64,000 bases of DNA, from assembly GCA_934045905.1 (NCBI GenBank), contig OW203762.1:434001-498000 (forward strand), given 5' to 3'. Shown here piece by piece: positions 11,260 to 21,105 of this stretch. The position numbers and the translations under genes were made by a program. The notes under the pieces were generated by a model that was not told the origin of the DNA, did not search any database, and saw only the letters and a program-made list of their open reading frames with translations. Position 1 is the stretch's first letter; the number at the start of each line of letters is the position of its first letter. The DNA is from Leuctra nigra (Eukaryota > Arthropoda > Insecta > Plecoptera > Leuctridae).

Positions 11260-12335
11260 TCCCAGAAAAAAAACACTCCGTGTAAAAAAGGCAGCCAAGT
11301 CTTTTTACTTTAAAAAAATTCAACACCGAAAAGGAGTGATATCAAAAAAGGAGCCAAGTCAATGACATTTCCAAATATTTAATCGTATTTTTGAAATAAA
11401 AGAGTAAACACCGAGAAATACTTTACAAAAGGACTTGGCGCAACGTTTTTTTAAAAACACTTATCTAATTATAAGCATATGCCATTTATATACAACCGTC
11501 ATTAAGAATTTTTAGAATAATAGGGAAACATCTTTCAATTACATATTATACATACATACTGTAAAATATTTTCTATTGGAATATACGCGATGAAACTTGT
11601 TGCCTATGTTTTCTATAAATACACAATAGTACTCTTCGTAATATTGTTTCGTGGTCAACATAATTAAGTCTCATGCGTTATACCTTCTCATCATGAAATA
11701 CATTTCTAATCCACATTTTATAACAATACATTTCACAAAGTACACAGTCACATTGTATTTCTATTAAAAAATTAAACTTTAATATACACTTGACACTTCA
11801 AAAATTTATAATAGTGTTCCATAGATAGTTAGTAATTATTTGACAACGTTTCATGATTTCCTTCAGTCAAGATAAAATTATGAAAATATACCCTTCTAAT
11901 ATCACCATATTACCAGTACTGCAAGAATATGTATGAGCCCACTTCCAATTGTTATTTAATTCTTCCATCCTTTTATTACATATCTATTACAGCATGAAAT
12001 CTTTCTTCTATCGCCATTGACAAAACTGTAAAATAGTTATTACTAAAAGTAGCTTGATTCATAGATTCTGGCTCTAATAGAAAGAGGAAAATGTACCTAC
12101 TTGTAAATTTCTTTCCACTTTTGGGATAGAATGATGTCTTCAAAAAAACGATGCGCCAAGTCCTTTTGTAAAGTATTTCTCGGTGTTTACTCTTTTATTT
12201 CAAAAATACGATTAAATATTTGGAAATGTCATTGACTTGGCTCCTTTTTTAATATCACTCCTTTTCGGTGTTGAATTTTTTTAAAGTAATGAGACCTAGC
12301 TGCCTTTTTTACACGGAGTGTTTTTTTTTCTGGGA
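11260..12335. repeat. long inverted repeat at the 5' end of H2
   Basis: Arms of about 195 bases (11260-11455 and, inverted, 12140-12335) carry TCCCAG, ACACTCCGTGTAAAAAAGG, CAGCCAAGTC, AACACCGAAAAGGAGTG, CAATGACATTTCC and ACTTGGCGCA. The cargo of about 685 bases between them is homologous to the cargo of H5 and of the module at 7973, but lies in the opposite orientation. Confidence 0.85.
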
Positions 12336-12689
12336 TTTTACTTCCTTGCACCTAAATATTCTCAAATCAAGACCTAAAGTTGAAGGAAATTCCACGAGCA
12401 GCCAAGAACAGCAAACATTATTCTAATAAAAAGGCATATATGCATCGCAATGTCAGAATATATAACATGCGCTCTTTCTTCCTCTTTCATACGAAATGTT
12501 GAGATATTAATTATATCCACTATTATGAATGTAATGTTTAAACGAACAGCACTTGGTTTTGACAGTCATCACACGCGTACGTATACACTAGATTTGTGTT
12601 GTTTTTATTTATTAAACCACTGCAAAAATAAATATTATTGACTGCAAATATTGATAAGCTCCAGTATGCAGTGAATTTCCTTCAATCCT
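12336..12689. other. no recognised feature
   Basis: About 350 AT-rich bases between the H2 end and the preserved part of the BEL 5' LTR. It is not similar to the matching part of the 3' LTR, so the outer part of the 5' LTR has been lost or replaced. Confidence 0.5.
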
Positions 12690-12834
12690 TCCTTACATCA
12701 AAACCACGTGTTCTACGCATGCCGCAACCATCATCGAGCTGCATTCGTCAATTGTAAGTGTTATTGCTTTCTCAACCCCCCTTCATACAGTCCGCTATTC
12801 AACCCTTTTTTCTCTTTGCGTCTTGGCGCAATCA
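12690..12834 (+). repeat. BEL 5' LTR, only the inner 145 bp left
   Basis: It matches the last 145 bases of the 3' LTR (18824-18968) with about two mismatches and ends in the same GGCGCAATCA. The outer 295 bases expected from the 3' LTR are absent. Confidence 0.85.
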
Positions 12835-13022
12835 TCTTTGATCCCTTAGAGCTACGGAGTTTTGAGCCTAGCTTTTCTCATCTCGTGTTCGTTATTCGTT
12901 TGGATCTCGTGACGCATGAATTTTAGTTCAAGGTCACTCTCTCGTGATATTTCGTATCTTTCGTACGTGTTTCTCTTCGCTGTTTCGTTTGAACCCCTGT
13001 TGTTTCATTCATTGTATTCGTT

Positions 13023-14133
13023 ATGGAAGCCCAATGCAAGATGCAAGATTTGTTTGTTAAACAAAGAGAACAAGTTTTCAGTTCTGTTCAGCGCACTTTC
13101 GATTCGTTTAAAGTGTTGCAACGCGATCAAGTTTTGACCGCTCAACCCAGGTATGACAGACTGATGCATCAACAATCTGAGTTTGACGCTATTCAAGCGA
13201 CAATCCTCGAGTCAAATTAAGATCTCATTTCTCCCAACAAAGCCATTGAAGTGGAGAAAGTGCAAGATAGCTTTGAAACTGTACTCTACGGCGCACAGGC
13301 AAAATATATCGCTATACTTAATGACTATCAAGATAGCCGCATTCCTAAGGAAACTCAGTCAGTGAATACGCCGACAATGACCTTGACGACAAATACACTG
13401 CCGTTCATTGACATCCCCAAGTTCGATGGGAGTAACATGAATCATTGGACAGAATATCATTCGCTGTTCATGTCACTCATTCATGAAAATGATTCATTGA
13501 ATGACATTCAAAAGTTCCATTACTTGCGTTCTACTTTGTCAGCCACTGCTTTATCCGTTATAGCAGGTTTCTCATTAGCCAAGGAGAACTATGTGCTAGC
13601 TTTGAATGCCCTAGTGAATCGCAATCATAACCCAGGGTTATTAGCATCTGTCTACGTGAAGCAAATACTTGATTTCACGCCTCTCAAGTCTAATCAGCAC
13701 TCTGGACCCTTACCTAATATCGCCAAATTTCAGTAGCACCGTGTTACTGTAGCACAACTTTTGTTTTAAAAGTTTTAGCCATAAGAGCTAACATTGTCGC
13801 CATGGCAACTAGCCGATTGTGCTACAGTAACACGGTGCTACTGAAATATTGGCGATATTAGGTAAGGGTCCTGGACTTCAGAGATTTCTACAAGTTCACA
13901 AAAACAACATAGAAGCTATAAAATCACTGCAAGACATCGGCGATTTCAATTTGGCAGATTATCTTCTGTTCTCGCTCACCTTGCTTAACCTTGATTTTGG
14001 TACTCGCAAGGAATTCGAGAATAAACATTCCTCACGATCAATTCCTACTTATGCTTCGCTAATCACCTTTGTTGAAGAACAATCGCGAACCATGGAATTG
14101 TGCGGCTTGGATGTTTCCACGACAATTTCGTAA
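13023..14133 (+). pseudogene. BEL/Pao gag, disrupted
   Basis: The frame starts at ATG 13023 and is interrupted by TAA at 13218-13220, after which the same frame continues to 13704. There a 166-bp hairpin element with a CTG duplication shifts the frame by one; the capsid-like reading (YLLFSLTLLNLDFGTR region) then continues in the new frame to a stop at 14131. The zinc-knuckle part lies in the pol frame that follows, so one more frameshift or a recoding site exists around 14100-14175, next to a poly(C) run. BEL Gag forms the virus-like particle that packages the RNA. The N terminus has no family motif I can name; identity rests on position and continuity with pol. Confidence 0.8.
13705..13870. 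mobile_element. 166-bp hairpin element inside gag
   Basis: Arms of about 53 bases, GACCCTTACCTAATATCGCC onward and its inverse, are nearly perfect, leaving a loop of about 60 bases. CTG stands on both sides (13702-13704 and 13871-13873). Deleting the element and one CTG restores one continuous gag frame, which fixes the 3-bp duplication. With no coding capacity it is a miniature element; 3-bp duplications suit CACTA- or Harbinger-type transposases, but the ends do not decide. Confidence 0.85.
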
Positions 14134-17100
14134 CCGAAACCTACCCCCTCCCCCCCCCCCCCCCCCCCCCCAGGAAAATGACTTCCTTTCTCGCGACGAA
14201 ACCAGTTCCCTCAGCTCGCACCTCTGCCATGCCCAGCCATGCCTCGTGCCCTCTTTGCAAGGAAGGTCACACTCTTTATCGTTGCCCTCTCTTCACAGCG
14301 CAATCTATTGCTGAGAGATACGTCACTATACGTCGTTTACAACGCTGTTTTAATTGTTTGGGGAAACATTTACAATCTGCATGCACTTCTAAGAGTGTTT
14401 GCTCAACGTGTCGTAGCAATTCGCATCATTCAATGCTTCATCCTCCGACTCCCGCCAACACTTCGACAGCCCAAGGACAGCGTCCAGCCAGCTCCGCGCC
14501 AGAAGTTCAGCAGGAAGCTGTCAACAGTTCAACCTCGGCAAACAATGAAACCGTTGCTAACAGCGACGCCTCTCCCACGCAATCTCTTGCTTGTCATTTC
14601 CAGACAAGTAAACCTACTCATCAGACGGTGTTGCTAGGCACCGTTACCGCCTTGATTAGCGAGTGTCAAGGTCGCTACCACCCTCTTCGAGCCGTCATAG
14701 ACTGTGGTTCACAGGTTTCCGCAGCTTCTCGCTCTTTAGTTCAAAAGTTAGGGCTGAAAATCACTCCCAGTCATTCTCAGCTAGTTGGAATTGGAAACGC
14801 TTCTGCTCAGGTTTACGGCGTTGTTCAGTGCAGTCTCGCCTCGCGTCATAATCCTGATACCCCCCTCAGTGTTCAGGCTCTCGTCCTGTCCACTATCTCG
14901 AATCCAATTCCATCTTCGCCAGTTTCTCTCGACGTTTACGAACGTTATCGTGGCCTCTCTCTGGCCGACTCTCGCTTCGATGTACCGGATCAGATTGACT
15001 TTCTGATCGGCGCAGACCTGTACCCAGACATCTTTAAGACGTCGGGCGACATGGTCATTCGAGGAAACCCCTCTGCTCTGAATACCATATTTGGATGGGT
15101 TATATTGGGACCTGTACAGTCAGATCAAGCCTCGACCCAGTCCCCACTCTCGTTGTTGGCGTGTTCGACGACGCCGTTGGACCGCACCCTCCGTCTCTTC
15201 TGGGAATCAGAAGAGGTTCATCGCCCTCCACAACTGGATCCTGACGATCAATTGTGTGAGGAACACTTCGTGAAGACGCACCAGCGCGACTCGTCTGGTC
15301 GCTATTTAGTGGCTCTTCCGTTCAAGCCGTCGTCAGCTCCTCTCGGCGCCAACCATAACGCCGTCCTCCGGAATTACCTCAGCCTGGAACGACGCCTGAA
15401 GCGGGAACCCGACCATGATGCAGCTTACCAAGCCTTCATGCAAGATTACTCCGAGTCTCGTCACATGACGACTGCACCACGATCTTCGAGTTACATTATC
15501 TCTCATCACTGCGTCTACAAGGTGTCCAGTTCCAGCACGAAACTCCGAGTCGTGTTCAACGCCTCTTCTCCTGATGACAAAGGTGTTTCACTCAATTCTC
15601 AGCTTTTGAGTGGTCCGAAGCTTCAAGCCGAGCTTCCTGACATTCTCACATCATTTCGGACTCACGCTATCGCCATCTGTGCAGATATTAAGCAGATGTA
15701 TCGGCAGATTTTGGTTCATCCTCAAGACCGCCGTTTTCAACACATCTTGTGGCGATCTTCTCCGACCTCCCCGGTAATCGAGTATGAATTAAATACCGTT
15801 ACCTAGGGACTCTCACCCTCTGCGTTTCTCGCTCAACGAGTTCTCCGCCAGCTTGTCCTTGACGAAGGTCCGCGTTTTCCTCTCGCCTCGCGTGCGTTGA
15901 GAGACCACACCTACATCGACGACGTCGTCACCGGTGCCCGTGACCTTACTGAAGCTCAAGATCTTCAAGCGCAACTCCAAGGTCTTCTCGCTAGAGGAGG
16001 TTTTGAACTCCGGAAGTGGTCCTTCAATCTTCCAGACGCCTTGAATACTCTTGCTGACCATCTGGAATCGCCTCTTGTTTTCGCCAACGAAGACCAGGGA
16101 ATCAAAATTCTCGGACTTCTATGGGATCCTCGTACTGACACCTTTTCATTTCACACTCGCCCATTCGAAGGTATTGTGACAAAGCGCACTGTGCTCTCCT
16201 ACATTGCCCGGATATTTGATCCGCTTGGATTTGTCACTCCTTTCGTCTGCTGGATGAAAATCTTCTTGCAGCAGTTGTGGCTTGTTCCCACACAATGGGA
16301 TGATCCTCTCTCCGATCAGCTGACGCAAAGCTGGTCTACAGCAGTATCCGAAGTGTCAGCACTCTCTAGTTTTCGCGTCCCGCGTGTCCTGCCGGACCGT
16401 CGCGGCGTCTGTCGACTAGTTGGTTTTTGCGACGCTTCTGAACGAGGTTATGCTGCCGTGCTCTACCTGCATATCTCGACTCCCGTCTCATCTTCTGTCT
16501 CTTTACTGCGCGCTCGCAGTAAAGTAGCTCCCGTCAAACCTCTGACTATTCCCAAACTTGAGTTGTCAGCAGCCGTGCTTCTCGCTCGTCTACTCAAGGA
16601 CATTTCTCCGTCGCTCAGCGCCCTCGCCGTGGACTCCGTTGCGCTCTACACGGATTCTACCATCGTCTTGGCTTGGCTCGCCACGTCTCCACATCGCCTC
16701 AAGACTTTTGTCGCCAACCGTGTTGTGGAGATCTTGGAGTCCTCCGCTCCGACCGACTGGAGGCATGTTGCTTCGACCGACAACCCGGCAGACTGCGCTT
16801 CTCGTGACATCTTACCGTCCCAGCTGTTGGATCACCCTCTATGGTTGAGTGGACCTAGTTTCCTGCACTCGTCGCCAGTTACGTGGCCGCGATCGTCGCC
16901 TCCCCTCGAACATCCAGAGGAGATGCCTGAGATGAAGACGACGACGACCATCTTGGTTACCAGCATCCCCGTCGAGCCTCTTCACCTCAAACTGCAACAG
17001 TTTTCCTCGCTTCTCTGAGCTCAACGAGTATTCGGCCACGTCGTACGCTTTGCTCGCATCTTGCTGGCCAAGCGTTCTCAGTCTCCACGTCCTACTGGAC

Positions 17101-18464
17101 CTCTGCTCCCCTCCGAGCTCCAAGATGCTCTCGATCTTCTCGTCAAGATCACGCAACATCATCATTTCGCTGTTGAAATGCATCAACTTGAACGACAGCA
17201 ACCAGTCAATTCTCGTTTATCTTCGCTTCGGCCCTTCATTGACTCCTCGGGACTTCTCAAGGTGGGCGGTCGCCTCCGTCATTCCTCTCTTCCGAAGAAT
17301 GCTCGTCACCCTCTACTGCTCCCTAAAGAAGCACACTTATCGACACTCATGTGTGATGAGTACCATAAGCGCTCTCTTCACGCCGGTCCTCGCACCGTAC
17401 AAGCCCTAATCCAGCATACCTTCTGGATTATGTCACTCCGCGGCATACTTCGTCAACGGATACATCGCTGCCTCACGTGCTTCAAGTTCCGCGCTCACAC
17501 GCCCCAATCCGTAATGGCTGATCTGCCATCAGCTCGGGTGCAAGCCTCCAGAGCCTTTCTTCATGTGGGCACCGACTACGCCGGCCCGTTCAGCGTGAAG
17601 ACTTCGTCCCGACGAAACGCCCCAGTCACCAAGGGTTATCTGTGCGTGTTCGTGTGCATGGCCACAAAAGCCATACATCTTGAATTTGCTTCCGATCTGT
17701 CAACCGACTATTTCCTCGCTTGTCTTGACCGGCTGATTTCTAGAAGAGGCCTCCCGTCCGACATATATTCGGACAATGGACGGAACTTTGTTGGTGCTGC
17801 ACGCCAGTTACGCGAAGTTACCGAGTTCCTCGTTCAATCGACCCAGCAGATCGCAGATTCGCTTTCAGCTCGCTCAATCCATTGGCATTTCTCCCCTCCC
17901 TACGCCCCTAACTTCGGCGGCTTGTGGGAAGCAGGGGTGAAATCTGCTAAAGGACTTCTTCACCGCCTTATCGGTGATACTCCACACACTCATGAGGAGT
18001 ATGCTACCTTGTTCCGCCGGATTGAGGCAGTGCTAAATAGTCGACCTCTTTGTGCCTTGACTCCCGATTCTGAAGAAAGTTGCTCCTACTTGACCCCCGG
18101 GCATCTTCTTATTGGTACAGCTCTTTTGTCGCCTCCTGAGCCTCTTGAGCTTGACATCAACCCTCGCTTATCACGCTGGCAGCATGTACGACAGGTACAT
18201 CAAGCCTTCTGGAACCGCTGGCACTCCGAGTATCTACACACGCAGATGCAACGTGGGAAGTGGCGGCGCGACTGTCAGAATCTACAAGTCGGCGACGTTG
18301 TCTTCTAGCGCGAGACTTCCACCAACCCTCTGGCGTGGCCAGTCGGCCGTGACATCGAAACCATGCCCGGTCGTGATGGAATTGTGTGCGTCGTTTCAAT
18401 TCAAACTTCGCACGGCACATTCGTTCGCCCAGTTAGCCACCTGGTGTTACTGCCCCCTGCTTAA
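14100..18464 (+). pseudogene. BEL/Pao pol (knuckles, protease, RT, RNase H, integrase), four-part broken frame
   Basis: One frame runs from about 14100 to 18464, broken only by TAG 15804-15806, TGA 17016-17018 and TAG 18306-18308. In order: cysteine-rich knuckles (CPLCKEGH, CFNCLGKH, CSTC); a BEL-type aspartic protease with VIDCGSQVSAASR; RT with VVFNASSP, ICADIKQMYRQI and the YIDD catalytic box directly after the TAG; an RNase H-like region (GFCDASERGYAA, YTDSTIVLAWL, ADCASR); an integrase with zinc region CLTCFKF and the catalytic D, D and E in GTDYAGPF, YSDNGRNFVG and WEAGVKSAKG; and the BEL C-terminal domain (WHSEYL, GDVVF, then past the last stop a GRDGIVCVV block). The stops look like single-base changes. 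No env follows. Confidence 0.93.
14146..14172. repeat. poly(C) tract in gag-pol
   Basis: A C run of more than 20 residues that translates as polyproline ahead of the first zinc knuckle. It sits at the place where gag and pol frames disagree, so its length, whether real or an assembly error, may explain part of the frame problem. Confidence 0.8.
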
Positions 18465-18528
18465 GTCAGTTCGGGGTTTTCGTATCGTTTTCGTTTTCTT
18501 TGGAAAAATCGTCATTTTTGGTGAGCGG

Positions 18529-18968
18529 TGTTGTTCGCGCCGTTTTTCGTTCTCTGATGTTTTCGTTTATCATGTTGGCAAGCCGCCAAGCAACTACCTT
18601 TATCAGTTTGACCTTCCCCTCTTTCACTTTTGTCTAGAACCACCCTCTAAAACGGTCAGTGTTGTGCCAGTTTCTGCCATGCAGACAGTTCGATTTCAGT
18701 TACTTTAATTCGTGTGCATTAGCTTAGTCATACAGCCAAGTTGGCTAATGGCTTTCTATCTCTCTACTTGTATTATTTCATTATCATAATCCTCACCCTC
18801 TCCACGTACTGCAGTACCATCCCTCCTTACATCAAGACCACGTGTTCTACGCATGCCGCAACCATCATCGAGCTGCATTCGTCAATTGTAAGTGTTACTG
18901 CTTTCTCAACCCCCCTTCATACAGTCCGCTATTCAACCCTTTTTTCTCTTTGCGTCTTGGCGCAATCA
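18529..18968 (+). repeat. BEL 3' LTR
   Basis: It starts TGTTGTTCGCGCC after the purine-rich GGTGAGCGG (18520-18528) and ends GGCGCAATCA, giving 440 bases with TG and CA ends. Only its last 145 bases have a partner in the 5' LTR, so the start is inferred from the polypurine-like tract and the TG. Confidence 0.7.
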
Positions 18969-20139
18969 GTAGCAAAAGACTATACATTATGTTAATGAAA
19001 CCGGAAATGATGTCATGAAATTTGAAATACATCGATTGGCATTTTGGCAACAAAGATTGATCCGATTATTTTCATATTTTTGTAACGTATGTACTTTTGA
19101 TATCTCATTTGACTAATTATAAAACCAACCGGAAGCCGCCATTTTAAAACCGGAAGTGACATCATATCTCAATAACGGCTAAAAAGATATGAACGAAACC
19201 AGCGCTAAACAATTGAGACGGTCAACTTTATGTATTATCATCAATAATATTTGCAGTTTCCCTTACCGAAACCGGAAATGACGTCACACATTTGAAAAAT
19301 CTCACAAATTTACATTTTGATACAATAAATATACTATTTGAGACAGCTTATAATAAAATATAATCATGTTTAAATTAGAATTTAAGGGGTCGGTGATTTT
19401 AGCAGCCATTTTGAAACCGAAAGTAACGTCATATCTTGAAAATTGGTTGACTGATCGGTATGAAACTACCGCCAAACGATTCGGAAGGTCATCTCTATGG
19501 AATAGGAACAGTCAAAATAGAATTTTCCTATTTATGTGACCGGAAATGACGTCATTCAAATTTAAAAAATTATTATAATCCCCTCCTATATAATAAATAC
19601 ATATTCAGAAAGCTTAAAATGATACACATCATTTATAGATATACATTCTATGTGGCAGTGCAGTAAGTTCAGCAGCCATTTTGAAAACCGAAGTGTTGCC
19701 ATAATATCTCGGAACTCGGTTGACTGATAGGAATGAAACCTTTGCTATTCTTCATGAAAGATCATTTCAGAATTTCATTAGTTAACCAAATTGTCAATGG
19801 CGACTTTTTTTAAAGGATTTAGTAAGTGTTCAATCGATATGACGTCACAAGTTCTATGAATAAATTAAAAAAAGGAGTGATATCCCCATAAAAACACTCC
19901 GTGTAAAAAAGGTATAGGTATACTATATGTATTATGTATATTTGATGTATATTTTCTATCTGGTCTATACTTCTAAACTATGTATAAACGATGCGCCAAG
20001 TATTTTTTGATTTTCAAATAAAGTTTTGACTTGGCCCATTTTTTGATATCACTACTTTTCAGTGCAGAATTTTTTAGATTTCATAATTTTTTTTAATTGA
20101 AGAGACTTGGCTGTTTTTTTACACGGAGTGTTTTTTATG
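18969..20139 (-). mobile_element. H family copy H3, 3' part missing
   Basis: The core with alternating ACCGGAAATGACGTCA and ACCGGAAGTGACATCA units (about 19002, 19150, 19272, 19419, 19541, 19688) is closely similar to H6 in reverse complement. The inverted-repeat module at 19883-20139 is the short type: TCCCCATAAAAACACTCCG at the inner side and CGGAGTGTTTTTTATG at the outer side, where the last bases are lost. The hairpin end is missing because the BEL 3' LTR lies there. Confidence 0.75.
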
Positions 20140-20768
20140 TTTCAGTTAACGCCAACAACGTCACTTCTTGTCTAAAGTTTTCTGTTTTTCTTTCAATAGT
20201 TCCGAAGTTAGTATAAAGAAAGGGTCAATTTCTTTTGGTTGAATTTGAGTTATATCAAATTATAATTTGTTAAAAGTTCACTGCTTTGAGTCATGTGAAT
20301 AACGTAAATTGTAGGTGTATTGTTCCGGTGTAGACCGGAATTTGTGCGTTCATCTCGTTAAACGCGTATTTGTCGCCACTTGGTAAACTGAAAGGTACAC
20401 GAAAGATGATTGCAAATGCGGTTCCTCATTTTTAAATTCTCCCATGTTAACTTTTTTATGTCAAAGTTCCGAAGTATAAACTCAATTGGTAAAGCGTGCA
20501 GGCTTACATATGTTTACAACACATTTTAAATAAAATTCGGATGATTTTTGGAAGGCAATGTGACTTAAAAGGAACTTAGTTAAGATTAACTAGCTGAGCC
20601 ACCTGGTGTTTATAGTGCTGGTGGGAAGGAGTATGACGGGTGATGAAATTTACGCTACCCGCCTTACTCGCCTATTTATGTACACGGATAGCATGGGCCG
20701 GCCTATACCTGGCATCTCCACCTCTCTGCCTCTCCCTGACAGGTCAACTTAATGTTTACATTTGTTTG
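20140..20768. other. no recognised feature
   Basis: About 630 bases of unique-looking sequence left of the Gypsy element; the same locus resumes at 25288. No coding region or RNA gene was seen. GTTTG at 20764-20768 is the left target duplication. Confidence 0.55.
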
Positions 20769-21024
20769 TGTTGTGTCCGTGGTAAGGCCAGATGATGTCG
20801 GATTACAATGTTAAATAAAAGATGATGATGAATACAAGAAGTGATGTTTATTAGTAATAATAGCAAGGTTAATGGTAGGTCAATCCCTGAAGAGAGGTAG
20901 AACAGAAATGAGGCAGAGTGACTGATTGAGATCTGGCAAGTGGAATCCTAGCAAGGTCGTCAGTAGTACCAACCTCAGGTTATCATATATTTGAAAGTGA
21001 CAGTGTGAATTTAGCTATGTAACA
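20769..21024 (-). repeat. Gypsy 3' LTR
   Basis: 256 bases, TG to CA. It is the downstream LTR for the minus-strand element, directly after the polypurine tract. Confidence 0.95.
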
Positions 21025-21037
21025 GTCCTCCCCCTAG
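21025..21037 (-). promoter_or_regulatory. polypurine tract of the Gypsy element
   Basis: On the minus strand TAGGGGGAGGAC directly precedes the 3' LTR. Such tracts prime plus-strand DNA synthesis in LTR retrotransposons. Confidence 0.75.
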
Positions 21038-21105
21038 TTGAAATTGAAAATTATACATTTAGTACAATATTGCAAACAGTGGAAATTGAAATGCAAGAAA
21101 ATAAA

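Larger units (their letters stand above)
9534..12335 (-). mobile_element. H family copy H2, full length
   Basis: It reads in the minus direction from TCCCAGAAAAAAAACACTCC (end at 12335, preceded on that strand by A) to the hairpin CGCTCCAC-GAGCG type end and CTAGA at 9534, followed by T. There is no target duplication; A and T flank the ends, as in H5 and H6. From its 5' end it contains a 1.08-kb inverted-repeat module (11260-12335), a core of tandem ETS/CRE-like units (about 9900-11110), a section with two TTCTTC and GATGAT microsatellites, and a conserved approach to the hairpin. It encodes no Rep/helicase and would depend on another element. Confidence 0.75.
12690..18968 (+). mobile_element. 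BEL/Pao LTR retrotransposon, inactive
   Basis: LTR remnant, gag, protease, RT, RNase H, integrase and 3' LTR follow in the order typical of BEL/Pao. The copy is dead: the 5' LTR is truncated, gag carries a stop and a hairpin-element insertion, and pol carries three stops. The downstream H copy H3 begins directly at the 3' LTR end, so the element probably inserted into an H element. No target duplication can be read because the left end is lost. Confidence 0.92.

Noticed and set aside
11260..12335. Independent TIR transposon inserted into H2
   Set aside because: The same module sits at the same place in H2, H3, H5 and H6, and its outer end is the exact junction with the LINE in H5, so it is part of the H element. 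An ancient insertion before the family spread remains possible.
18112..18708. Envelope-like ORF downstream of BEL pol
   Set aside because: It overlaps the pol end and 3' LTR in another frame and shows no signal peptide or envelope features.
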